In this document: positions 17,884-25,929 of the stretch, piece after piece
Layout: each line of letters begins with the position of its first letter
Position numbering within the stretch: position 1 is the stretch's first letter
NCBI GenBank assembly: GCA_030706385.1
Contig: JAUZOQ010000025.1
Span: forward strand, 1-39,677
Reading direction: 5' to 3'
DNA: 39,677 nt
Source of the DNA: Bacteroidota bacterium
GTDB taxonomy: Bacteria > Bacteroidota > Ignavibacteria > Palsa-1295
Notes under the pieces: generated by a model
The model's input: only the letters and a program-made list of their open reading frames with translations
What the model was told of the DNA's origin: nothing
The model's database searches: none
Made by a program: the position numbers and the translations under genes

Positions 17884-20406
17884 ATGAAAGCAATAATCAT
17901 GGCAGGGGGTTTTGGAACAAGGCTTCGTCCTCTGACGATGAGCATTCCCAAGCCGATGGTGCCGCTTATGAACAAGCCGATGATGGAGCATATCGTGAAC
18001 CTGCTTAAAGAGCATGATATTCGCGATCTTACTTCATTGCTGTTCTTCCAACCCGATGCGATCACATCTTATTTTGGCGATGGCAGCGCCTTCGGAGTCC
18101 ACATGCGCTATACTCGCGCCGAAGCCGATTACGGAACTGCCGGAAGTGTTCGCAACGCGACGGAACAATACGGCATCAAAGAGCGCATCATCATTATCAG
18201 CGGAGATGTCCTGACCGATTTTAACTTAAGCGAGGCCATAGCTTTTCATGAGAAGAAGAAGGCAAAGGCGACCATCGTTCTGACTCGCGTGAAGAATCCT
18301 CTCCAATATGGAGTTGTCATTACCGAAGAAGATGGACGCGTTGCGCGGTTTCTTGAAAAACCATCGTGGGGTGAGGTCTTCAGCGATACCATCAATACCG
18401 GAATTTATATCCTCGAACCCGAAGCCTTCGAACGCATCCCTTACCGCCGCGAACACGATTTCAGCAAAGATCTTTTTCCGCTGCTGCTCGATGAAAATGC
18501 GGGACTCTACGGCTATGTCGCTTCCGGGTACTGGCGCGACATCGGTAATTTGATCGAATACCACGAAGCGCATCTTGATGCACTCAGCGGAAGAGTACAG
18601 CTTCACACCGATGGCCAGGAGCGCGGCAATGCAATGATCGGCGATGGAGCAGAAGTCGAAGGAGTCGAGTTCTACGGCCAGAATGTCATAGGTAAGAATG
18701 TCAAGATCGCTCCTGGCTGCAGAGTTCTCAACAGTGTGATCGGAACGGGTACGACGATCGCAAGCGGTGCAATGATCGAAGACACCGTCATGTGGGATCA
18801 CGTGACGATCGGTGAGCTTGCTTATACAAATCATTCTGTGATCTGCTCCAATTCGACGATCGGAGCTGAAGCAAAGATCCATGAGCATGTCTTCATCGGC
18901 GAGCGCTGCCAGGTCGGTGAAAAAGCAGAGATCATGCCGAACGTCAAGCTCTGGCCGCAAAAACAGATCGAGAGCGGCTCGATCCTGCATACAAGTCTTG
19001 TTCTGGAAGACCGGTGGTCGAAAGCACTCTTCACAAATTCCCGAATTTCCGGAGCATCGAATATCGAGATCACTCCGGAGTTCACTGCAAAAGTTGGCGC
19101 TTCGCTCGGAGCACTGGTCGGAATGGGGCAATACGCCGTTGTCTCTCGTGATAGCGATCCTGGATCTCGCGTCATTGCACGCGCGTTAACGAGCGGCTTA
19201 ATGAGCGCAGGCGTGAATGTGCGCGATCTCGAGCAAACGCCGATACCGCTAACCCGACACGATCTGCTCAATGGCCGGCAGGCCGCCGGAATCCACATAA
19301 GGAAAAATCCGTACGAGAAGCGCCGCTCCGATCTGATCTTCTTCGATTCCGATGGAAAAGATCTGACATCCACCAAGGGAAAGACCATTGAGCGCTATTT
19401 CTTCGGTGAAGATTTTCCGAGAGCGCCGTTCGATAAAGTTGGAACGATCGAATTTCCCGTGCGCACCGGAGAGGCTTACCGGAAGAATTTTCTCAAATCC
19501 GTAAATACGGAGATCATCAGTAAGGCAAAATTCCGCATCGCGATCGATTATGCCTTTGGTATTACTTCGACGATCTTCCCGAATATTCTGGGCACACTTG
19601 GTGTCGAAGTCGTATCCTTGAATGCATACCTGGAGCCGACACGGCTAACACGTGCAAAGGAAGAATTCAAACGCTCGACCGAGCAGCTTAAAAGCATCGT
19701 GACCTCACTGAATTATGACGTTGGATTTATTCTCGATTCAGGTGGGGAGCGAATTTCTGTCGTCGATGAGAATGGCGAATTCCATCATAATCAGAATTTG
19801 CTCACGCTCGTGACGAAATTTTTTCTCGAAAGCCGGGTCCGCGAAGGCAAGCCTATAAAGAAGATCGCCGTACCGATATCGGCATCGAACGAGATCGAAA
19901 CCGTTGCAAAATCCTACGGAGTCGAAGTTACGTATACAAAGAATTCTCATGCAGCGATGATGGTCGCTTCGAACAAGGCGAATATCGGCTTTGTCGGCGG
20001 CACGCGTGGCGGCTTTATCTTCCCCGATTACTTTTTTGCCGTCGATGGAATGTACTCGACGACAAAACTGCTCGAAATGATGGCGCGGACAGGAATCAAG
20101 ATCGGCGAGATCGCCAAAGATCTTCCGCATCGCCACCAGGCGCGGCGCCAGGCGTTCTGCCCGCCCGATCAGCTCGGCACCGTAATGCGCAAAGCGATGG
20201 AGCATACCAAGGGAATGGATAGAACGCTCGTCGATGGAATTCGTTTTTCTCCCATAGCCGGTAATTCGGCATGGGTTCTTGTCATTCCCGAGAAGGAGCG
20301 TCCGTACTGCGAGATTCTGGCCGATGCCGATTCTCAAGAGACTGCGGATGTTTTGGCAGAGGAGTACTCAGCGCAAGTATATGAATGGAGAAAGAGTGTC
20401 ATTTAA
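17884..20406 (+). CDS. Mannose-1-phosphate guanylyltransferase-like protein fused to a degenerate phosphomannomutase domain
   Basis: 840 residues in three parts. Residues 1-235 are an NTP-transferase domain (MAGGFGTRLRPLT, IPKPMVPLMNKPM, ISGDVLTDF, INTGIYILEPE) that should make an NDP-sugar, probably GDP-mannose. Residues ~250-370 are a left-handed beta-helix of hexapeptide repeats (VIGKNVKIAPG, VIGTGTTIASG). Residues ~385-840 follow the phosphohexomutase fold. However, the TASHNP phosphoserine loop is replaced by GIHIRKNPYEK, the DGDxDR metal site by LDSGGERISV, and the GEMSGH sugar loop by GGTRGGFIFPDY. The mutase part therefore probably does not catalyse the normal reaction. I recall similar fusions in cyanobacteria and archaea. 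It is first in a probable six-gene operon. Confidence 0.88.
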   Translation: MKAIIMAGGFGTRLRPLTMSIPKPMVPLMNKPMMEHIVNLLKEHDIRDLTSLLFFQPDAITSYFGDGSAFGVHMRYTRAEADYGTAGSVRNATEQYGIKERIIIISGDVLTDFNLSEAIAFHEKKKAKATIVLTRVKNPLQYGVVITEEDGRVARFLEKPSWGEVFSDTINTGIYILEPEAFERIPYRREHDFSKDLFPLLLDENAGLYGYVASGYWRDIGNLIEYHEAHLDALSGRVQLHTDGQERGNAMIGDGAEVEGVEFYGQNVIGKNVKIAPGCRVLNSVIGTGTTIASGAMIEDTVMWDHVTIGELAYTNHSVICSNSTIGAEAKIHEHVFIGERCQVGEKAEIMPNVKLWPQKQIESGSILHTSLVLEDRWSKALFTNSRISGASNIEITPEFTAKVGASLGALVGMGQYAVVSRDSDPGSRVIARALTSGLMSAGVNVRDLEQTPIPLTRHDLLNGRQAAGIHIRKNPYEKRRSDLIFFDSDGKDLTSTKGKTIERYFFGEDFPRAPFDKVGTIEFPVRTGEAYRKNFLKSVNTEIISKAKFRIAIDYAFGITSTIFPNILGTLGVEVVSLNAYLEPTRLTRAKEEFKRSTEQLKSIVTSLNYDVGFILDSGGERISVVDENGEFHHNQNLLTLVTKFFLESRVREGKPIKKIAVPISASNEIETVAKSYGVEVTYTKNSHAAMMVASNKANIGFVGGTRGGFIFPDYFFAVDGMYSTTKLLEMMARTGIKIGEIAKDLPHRHQARRQAFCPPDQLGTVMRKAMEHTKGMDRTLVDGIRFSPIAGNSAWVLVIPEKERPYCEILADADSQETADVLAEEYSAQVYEWRKSVI

Positions 20407-20407
20407 T

Positions 20408-20415
20408 AGAGGAGG
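20408..20415 (+). promoter_or_regulatory. Strong ribosome binding site of the dienelactone hydrolase gene
   Basis: AGAGGAGG lies 7 nt before the ATG at 20423. It is among the strongest Shine-Dalgarno matches at any start in the window and fixes the start of the gene, which then begins with a good signal peptide. It is unusual beside neighbours that have weak or no such site. Confidence 0.85.
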
Positions 20416-20422
20416 ATTACCT

Positions 20423-21268
20423 ATGAAAAATGCATACCTAATAATCATTACTCTTATGCTTATTCCGATCATCTCGCATGCGCAGCATAGCTGCTGCATC
20501 CCCGATGCAAATGCGAAGTTTGCTTCCTTCGCAGCCGAAGCGGAGTTCATTAGAGCGCATGATCTACCGCTTCCCTATCACGGAGAGAGTCTTGCCGGTA
20601 CGATGATCTCTTTTCCCTGCGCAAGCGGAGCAAACGGCTCGGCATATTTAGCTGCTTCTGATAAGCATCCGAATAAAGTCATTCTCATGTTCCATGAGTT
20701 CTGGGGATTGAACGACTACATTAAATCCGAAGCGGATAACCTCAGCAAAGAACTTGGCGTTACCGTTTGCGCCATCGATCTCTACGACGGCAAAGTTGCA
20801 ACAACTCGCGAGGATGCGTCGAAATATTTGCAGGCACTTACTTCCGATCGTGGCAATGCCCTTATCGATGGGGCAGTCACCTACTTTGGCAAGAACGTCC
20901 GGTTCGGGACGATCGGCTGGTGTATGGGGGGAACCTGGAGCCAACAGGCTGCGATTCGTGCCGGATCGCAGAGCGATGCATGTGTCATCTATTACGGAAT
21001 GCCGGAAACCGATCAGGCTAAACTGAAGGAAATGCATGCTCACGTACTCGGCATCTTCGGGAATAAGGATAAATGGATCAGCCCGAAAGTCGTTAGCGAC
21101 TATAAGGAAGCAATGAAGAAGGCCGGCAAAAAGCTGATTGTTCACTCCTACGAAGCCGATCATGCTTTTGCTAATCCAAGCAATCCTAATCACGATAAAG
21201 CTGCGACGGAGGAAGCCCATAAGTTTACGATTGCATTCTTCAAGAGGGAGATGCAGCTGTTCCAATGA
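20423..21268 (+). CDS. Exported dienelactone-hydrolase-family protein
   Basis: 281 residues. A signal peptide (MKNAYLIIITLMLIPIISHA) precedes QHSCC, so the enzyme should be periplasmic or secreted, whereas classical dienelactone hydrolases are cytoplasmic. The alpha/beta-hydrolase fold carries the Cys-Asp-His triad of this family: GWCMGG (Cys167), GNKDKW (Asp216) and EADHAFANPS (His247). The oxyanion region is VILMFHEFWGLNDYI. The exact ester or lactone substrate is unknown. An upstream in-frame start at 20279 would overlap the previous gene and lose the signal peptide, so it was not used. Its stop overlaps the rsmG start by 4 bp. Confidence 0.9.
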   Translation: MKNAYLIIITLMLIPIISHAQHSCCIPDANAKFASFAAEAEFIRAHDLPLPYHGESLAGTMISFPCASGANGSAYLAASDKHPNKVILMFHEFWGLNDYIKSEADNLSKELGVTVCAIDLYDGKVATTREDASKYLQALTSDRGNALIDGAVTYFGKNVRFGTIGWCMGGTWSQQAAIRAGSQSDACVIYYGMPETDQAKLKEMHAHVLGIFGNKDKWISPKVVSDYKEAMKKAGKKLIVHSYEADHAFANPSNPNHDKAATEEAHKFTIAFFKREMQLFQ

Positions 21269-21936
21269 CGATCACCGAACTCGGAATCATTACGGCTTCG
21301 AACGGCCTCGCTTTAACGGACGGACAACTCGGGAAGCTCAGCGATTATGCTGGGCTTCTTCGCGCTAAGAATCAGGTCGTCAACCTTATCTCCCGGAAAG
21401 ACGAGGAAAATATTCTCTCCAAACATCTTCTTCATTCGCTTACGCTCGTTCTGCCTAAGGTAACCCTAGCTGGCATCGGTCAGGGATCTCGTGTCTTCGA
21501 TCTCGGAACCGGCGGCGGGTTGCCCGGAATTCCACTAAAGATCGCTCGCCCGGATCTATCACTTCTGCTCTGCGATTCGATCCTGAAAAAGATCACCGCT
21601 GTTTCAGAAATGGTGCGAGATCTGGGGCTTTCTACTATTTCTGCGATCACCGATCGAGCCGAGAATCTCGCAACGCGAAGCGAGCATAAGCAGCGATATG
21701 ATTATGTTGTTACTCGCGCTGTTGCACCGTTAGATGAACTGGCACAGTGGTCGCGTGGACTCTTGAAGCCAAAAGGCATTCTGCTCTGCCTTAAGGGCGG
21801 AGATCTCCGATCGGAAATGGAGCAAGCACAGCGGCTGAAATTTATCACTTCCGTAGAAGAGGCAAACCTTACCCTCGAAGGCTTCGATGAATTTCTGCAA
21901 GAGGAAAAGAAGATCGTACGTGTTACGATGGTGTAA
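21265..21936 (+). CDS. rsmG: 16S rRNA (guanine-N7)-methyltransferase RsmG
   Basis: 223 residues, standard for RsmG/GidB, which methylates G527 of 16S rRNA in the decoding region. Seen: LRAKNQVVNLISRKDEENIL with the following LLHSLTLV helix, the SAM site VFDLGTGGGLPGIPLKIA, an acidic CDSILKK strand end, ITDRAENLA, and VVTRAVAPLDELAQWSRGLLKP. Its ATG overlaps the stop of the hydrolase gene (ATGA-type), so translation is probably coupled. There is no mnmG/gidA neighbour here, so the common origin-proximal gidAB arrangement is not present. Confidence 0.96.
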   Translation: MTITELGIITASNGLALTDGQLGKLSDYAGLLRAKNQVVNLISRKDEENILSKHLLHSLTLVLPKVTLAGIGQGSRVFDLGTGGGLPGIPLKIARPDLSLLLCDSILKKITAVSEMVRDLGLSTISAITDRAENLATRSEHKQRYDYVVTRAVAPLDELAQWSRGLLKPKGILLCLKGGDLRSEMEQAQRLKFITSVEEANLTLEGFDEFLQEEKKIVRVTMV

Positions 21937-21952
21937 TAATTCGTGCCATTAG

Positions 21953-24112
21953 ATGAAAACCGTAACTTTCTGTTTTGCCACCCATAACCATCAGCCGATC
22001 GGTAATTTCGGTTATGTCATCGAAGAGGCATATGAGAAATCCTATCTCCCTTTTTTTCAGCTCGCAGAAAAATTCAATATTCGATTCGCAACTCATTTCT
22101 CCGGTATCTTGCTTGAGTGGCTCATCAAGAACCATCCGGAGCAGTTGAAAGTACTGCGGTCATTGAGTGAGAGCGGACGACTTGAGATAATTTCCGGCGG
22201 ATATTACGAACCCATTCTCTCTGTGTTTTCCGAACATGACCGCATAGCGCAGATCCACAAACTTTCTGCCTTGGTAGGCTCCAGCTTCGGATCGAAACCT
22301 TCCGGTCTCTGGCTGGCCGAACGAATTTGGGAGCAGCAACTGGCCTCTTCGCTTTTCGATGCCGGAATAGAGTATACCATCCTTGATGACACCCATTTCC
22401 GCGGAGCCGGTTTGGATGATAACGATCTTACAGGTTACTATGAGACCGAAGACCAGGGAAAACCTCTGGCCATCTTTCCGATCTCAAAAGCATTGCGCTA
22501 CACCATACCTTTTGCAGCAGTCGATGAAACGATCGCCATTTTACGTGATGCTGCGACAGAAAAAGGAAATAATATCATTACCTTTGCCGATGACGGAGAA
22601 AAATTCGGCGTCTGGCCGAATACGTTCGATCATGTCTATAAAGATGGATGGCTGGAAGAATTTTTTCGGAAGTTGGAAGAGAATTCATCCTGGCTCAATA
22701 CGATGACGTTTTCCGAAGCACTGCGCTCATTTCCGCCGAAGGGTAAGATCTACCTTCCAAGCGGCAGTTACGCCGAGATGATGGAGTGGTCCCTCCCATC
22801 GGCAGATGCCGTGCTCAAGTATGAGGCCTTCGTCAGATCTCTATCGGAGAATAAAGAAGAGTGGAAAAAATACCAGCAGTTCGTGCGCGGAGGCTTTTGG
22901 AGAAATTTCTTCGTGAAATATCCTGAGTCCGATCATCTTCATAAGCGAGTCTTGAATGTGAGTGATCGATTTGCCTCGGCAAAGCAATCGCTCAAGAAGT
23001 CGAAGAAATTTCAGGAAGCCTACGATCATCTTCTCGCAGCTCAGTGCAACGATCCATACTGGCACGGAGTATTCGGCGGCATCTATCTTGCAAATCTGCG
23101 CCATGAAGTATACTCTCATCTCATTGCCTCAGAGACTGCGATCGATAGTTTCGAGAAGAGACTGTCTGTTTCGGTGGAATTGAGCGATCACCAGGCAAAT
23201 TCATCCGGCTATGTAGCGCTCAAGAATACATATTTTTCGATTTTCATCGATCCGAGTCGCGGCGGAGCGATCAGCGAGATAGATTACAGACCCAAGGCAT
23301 TCAATCTCTCGAATTTTATTGACCGGCAACGCGAACCCTCCCATGAAAAACTCACCACTGCTGTGGAATCAGGTTCAGCCGAAAGCCCATCGAAATCCAT
23401 TCATGAGTTAGTCCTTACCAAAGAAAAAAATCTTGAAAGCCACCTCATCTATGATTGGTACAGGCACGGATCCTTCATCGATCACTTCCTGAGCAAAGAT
23501 GCGAAGTTAGAAGATCTGCAAGCGATGACATTTCTGGAGCACGGTGATTTCTTCAAAGCAAATGTTGTTCCGATCCTTGAGGAGCCTGAAGGAATGGCCG
23601 GAGTGCGATTCCGACATAGAGGAAATTACTTTATCAACGAAGTTTCTCACCCGATTACAATAGAAAAATCTCTTCGCTTGGAAGAAGATTCGAATACTAT
23701 TTTCGCTTCCATCTCGATCACTAATAATTCCGATGTCGAACTGCCCATGCGCTATGGCTCAGAGTGGACATTTGGTATGCTTGCCGGTGATGCCGACGAT
23801 CGATACTATAGCTCTCCGGGCGTGAGTATTCGGAGTAAGAAAATGAACAGTACCGGAGAGATCCATAATGCATCGGAGCTTTCTCTCACCGATGAATGGA
23901 CTGGCTTCACACTTTCGATAACTGCAGACCAGCCCTGCACATTCTGGCGAACTCCGATTCAAACTGTTTCCTTAAGTGAAGCCGGGTTCGAGAGAGTCTA
24001 TCAAGGGTCAATAATCTTTGCCCTCTGGGATTTCTCCTTAAAACCGGGTGAGTCAAGGGACATTGCGCTTTCGATCGGTGTTACAGAATTACAGACACAT
24101 GCACTGCATTAA
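21953..24112 (+). CDS. Glycoside hydrolase family 57 alpha-amylase / 4-alpha-glucanotransferase
   Basis: 719 residues with no signal peptide, so cytoplasmic. The GH57 catalytic barrel starts with HNHQPIGNFGYVIEEAYEKSY. The nucleophile falls in GLWLAERIWE (Glu123) and the acid/base in FADDGEKFGVWP (Asp214), the same numbering as I recall for the Thermococcus litoralis 4-alpha-glucanotransferase. A helical bundle follows (~280-400; YWHGVFGGIYLANLRHEVY), then the two beta-sandwich domains seen in that enzyme (DUF1925/DUF1926-like, ~430-719). It probably remodels glycogen or malto-oligosaccharides; amylase and transferase activity cannot be separated from sequence. It follows rsmG by 16 bp. Confidence 0.92.
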   Translation: MKTVTFCFATHNHQPIGNFGYVIEEAYEKSYLPFFQLAEKFNIRFATHFSGILLEWLIKNHPEQLKVLRSLSESGRLEIISGGYYEPILSVFSEHDRIAQIHKLSALVGSSFGSKPSGLWLAERIWEQQLASSLFDAGIEYTILDDTHFRGAGLDDNDLTGYYETEDQGKPLAIFPISKALRYTIPFAAVDETIAILRDAATEKGNNIITFADDGEKFGVWPNTFDHVYKDGWLEEFFRKLEENSSWLNTMTFSEALRSFPPKGKIYLPSGSYAEMMEWSLPSADAVLKYEAFVRSLSENKEEWKKYQQFVRGGFWRNFFVKYPESDHLHKRVLNVSDRFASAKQSLKKSKKFQEAYDHLLAAQCNDPYWHGVFGGIYLANLRHEVYSHLIASETAIDSFEKRLSVSVELSDHQANSSGYVALKNTYFSIFIDPSRGGAISEIDYRPKAFNLSNFIDRQREPSHEKLTTAVESGSAESPSKSIHELVLTKEKNLESHLIYDWYRHGSFIDHFLSKDAKLEDLQAMTFLEHGDFFKANVVPILEEPEGMAGVRFRHRGNYFINEVSHPITIEKSLRLEEDSNTIFASISITNNSDVELPMRYGSEWTFGMLAGDADDRYYSSPGVSIRSKKMNSTGEIHNASELSLTDEWTGFTLSITADQPCTFWRTPIQTVSLSEAGFERVYQGSIIFALWDFSLKPGESRDIALSIGVTELQTHALH

Positions 24113-24160
24113 CCTCTTCCGGTGAGAATCTAGGGGTAAGCAGACCAAAGCTCAGATTCA

Positions 24161-25177
24161 GTGAAATATTTTCTAATCTCCGTATTCTTTATTTTTCAAT
24201 CAGTTAGCTTTGCCCAGACAAAGAGCACCGGCGCATCTGCTTCTCCAAAAACGCCAGACAGCCTTCCTCCGGTGATCACCAGTTCGAAAGCAGCGGTTAA
24301 TCCCACCGGAGCCAAATCGCTACCGCGATCATTCGATGTTCAGCCGCAGGAAATTGATTGGGCGAGGTTCGGAATTGCTACCGGAATTCTTGCTGCTTCA
24401 GTGACGGGATTGCATATCTTGCAGAACAATGCCTGGTGGGCCAATCAGCGCGGGCCTTTTCATATTGAAGATGATCCGGACTATAAAGATAATTTCGACA
24501 AGTTCGGCCATGGCTTCGGCGGGTATTACACCAGTCATTTCTTCTACGAAGCCTATACCTGGACGGGCATGGATAGCTCCCAAGCAACCGTACTGGCCGG
24601 CATCTGCGGCGCGATGTACGAATTTTATGTTGAGATCGAAGATGGCTTTGCAAAAGGATGGGGCTTTTCTCCCGGTGATGCGAAAGCCGATATTGCCGGA
24701 GCGGCGTTTTACGTATTGCGCAATAGGATCGATTTCCTGAGAAATTTTCAATACAAGTGGTTCTACTTTCCAAGCTCTCAGTATTTGCACAATCGACCGG
24801 ATATTCCGGGACAAGCGCTCAGTCCTCTTGATGACTATGGCGGGCAAACATATTGGATGGCTGTCGATATTCATCGGATGCTGCCACAAGATGCGAAGCA
24901 GTACTGGCCGGCCTGGTTGAATTTAGCTTTTGGTATTGGAGGATGGAATCTGGATTCCGTCGATCCCGACCCCGCCCATGCTTTTGCCGATAGAAAGCGA
25001 GCCTATTTTATCGGCTTGGATTTCAACCTCGAAAGGATCATTCCCGAGTCCAATATTGGCATCATCAATTTCATCCGGCGCGGTCTTTCGTATTGGCGCT
25101 TCCCTGCTCCGGCATTCAGGATTTCACCGGATCCGAGGTTCTTTATTCTCTTCCCGCTTCAGATGTCCATCGGATGA
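24161..25177 (+). CDS. DUF2279-family exported protein
   Basis: 338 residues. The GTG start at 24161 gives a signal peptide (MKYFLISVFFIFQSVSFAQ). After a Pro/Ser-rich linker, residues ~70-200 match the DUF2279/YfiM pattern: DKFGHGFGGYYTSHFFYEAY, AGICGAMYEFYVEIEDGF, and GFSPGDAKADIAGAAFYVLRN, with the conserved His and acidic residues of that group. Hydrophobic helices in this part suggest membrane association. The C-terminal ~120 residues (WMAVDIHRMLP, WLNLAFGIGGWN, RAYFIGLDFNLERI) look like outer-membrane-type beta strands. Function unknown. It ends one nt before the glycosyltransferase start region. Confidence 0.75.
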   Translation: MKYFLISVFFIFQSVSFAQTKSTGASASPKTPDSLPPVITSSKAAVNPTGAKSLPRSFDVQPQEIDWARFGIATGILAASVTGLHILQNNAWWANQRGPFHIEDDPDYKDNFDKFGHGFGGYYTSHFFYEAYTWTGMDSSQATVLAGICGAMYEFYVEIEDGFAKGWGFSPGDAKADIAGAAFYVLRNRIDFLRNFQYKWFYFPSSQYLHNRPDIPGQALSPLDDYGGQTYWMAVDIHRMLPQDAKQYWPAWLNLAFGIGGWNLDSVDPDPAHAFADRKRAYFIGLDFNLERIIPESNIGIINFIRRGLSYWRFPAPAFRISPDPRFFILFPLQMSIG

Positions 25178-25178
25178 G

Positions 25179-25919
25179 ATGCCACTAGAGCGAATTTCCG
25201 TCATTATCCCGACACGTAACGAAGAAAAACTTCTTGGCAGCTGCCTCGATCAATTTACTCCGGAAATAAAAAAACAATTTGGGATCGAAGTCATTGTAAG
25301 CGATGGCGGCTCCTCCGATTCAACTCTTGCAATTGCTGCAAGGAGCGCCGATAAGGTATTGCAGTTTGAAGACTCAGGAAAGCGGCAGACTATTGCAGGC
25401 GGCCGTAACTCCGGTGCCCAACATGCAAAAGGAAATATTTTTGTCTTCCTCAATGCCGATACTCAGATCCCGCGGATATCAAAATTCTTCGAGCGCATTT
25501 CCCGGCATATGAATGCCGATCCATCGCTGGTGGCTCTGGCAGTGAAAGTTCAGGTTATGCCCGAAGATCGTACCATCACAGACCGACTCTTTCACGGATT
25601 CTTCAATCAGTATGTTCGCGTCTTGAATTTTTTTGGAATGGGAATGGGACGCGGCGAATGTCAGATAGTACTGCGATCGGCATTTGAAAAAATCGGCGGC
25701 TATAATGAATCGCTAGCAGCAGGAGAAGATTTCGATCTCTACAAGCGCCTCCATGAATTAGGAAAAATTCGGTTCGATGGCAAACTCCTTGTCTATGAAT
25801 CTCCACGCCGCTATAGGAAATATGGATATGCAAAAGTCTATGGGCAATGGATCAGGAACGGCGTATCCGTTCTCTTCAGGAAAAAAGCATCGAGTGAAAT
25901 TTGGGAAGAGGTCCGATAA
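25179..25919 (+). CDS. GT2-family glycosyltransferase
   Basis: 246 residues from the ATG giving MPLERISVIIPTRNEE, one nt after the stop of the preceding gene; the open frame extends further upstream but only antisense-like sequence is gained. The GT-A fold shows VIIPTRNEEKLLGSCL, VIVSDGGSSDSTLAIA, GGRNSGAQHAKGNIFVFLNADT (with the Asp-x-Asp-like metal site) and the acceptor-side AGEDFDLYKRLHELG. It resembles small cytosolic GT2 enzymes that act on lipid-linked sugars; donor and acceptor are unknown, but GDP-mannose from the first gene of the operon is a reasonable guess. Last gene of the run, convergent with the next with a 10-bp gap. Confidence 0.88.
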   Translation: MPLERISVIIPTRNEEKLLGSCLDQFTPEIKKQFGIEVIVSDGGSSDSTLAIAARSADKVLQFEDSGKRQTIAGGRNSGAQHAKGNIFVFLNADTQIPRISKFFERISRHMNADPSLVALAVKVQVMPEDRTITDRLFHGFFNQYVRVLNFFGMGMGRGECQIVLRSAFEKIGGYNESLAAGEDFDLYKRLHELGKIRFDGKLLVYESPRRYRKYGYAKVYGQWIRNGVSVLFRKKASSEIWEEVR

Positions 25920-25929
25920 GTTGGCCGGC

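Noticed and set aside
18226-19131. Long minus-strand open frame (301 codons)
   Set aside because: It is antisense to the nucleotidyltransferase fusion, whose motifs are unmistakable, and has Cys/Asp/Arg-rich composition without any domain.
19738-20337. Minus-strand open frame of 199 codons
   Set aside because: It is a shadow of the mutase-like domain with no start signal or domain of its own.
24930-25178. Longer form of the GT2 glycosyltransferase
   Set aside because: The extra 83 codons overlap the DUF2279 gene out of frame, and the GT2 fold starts exactly at the ATG at 25179.
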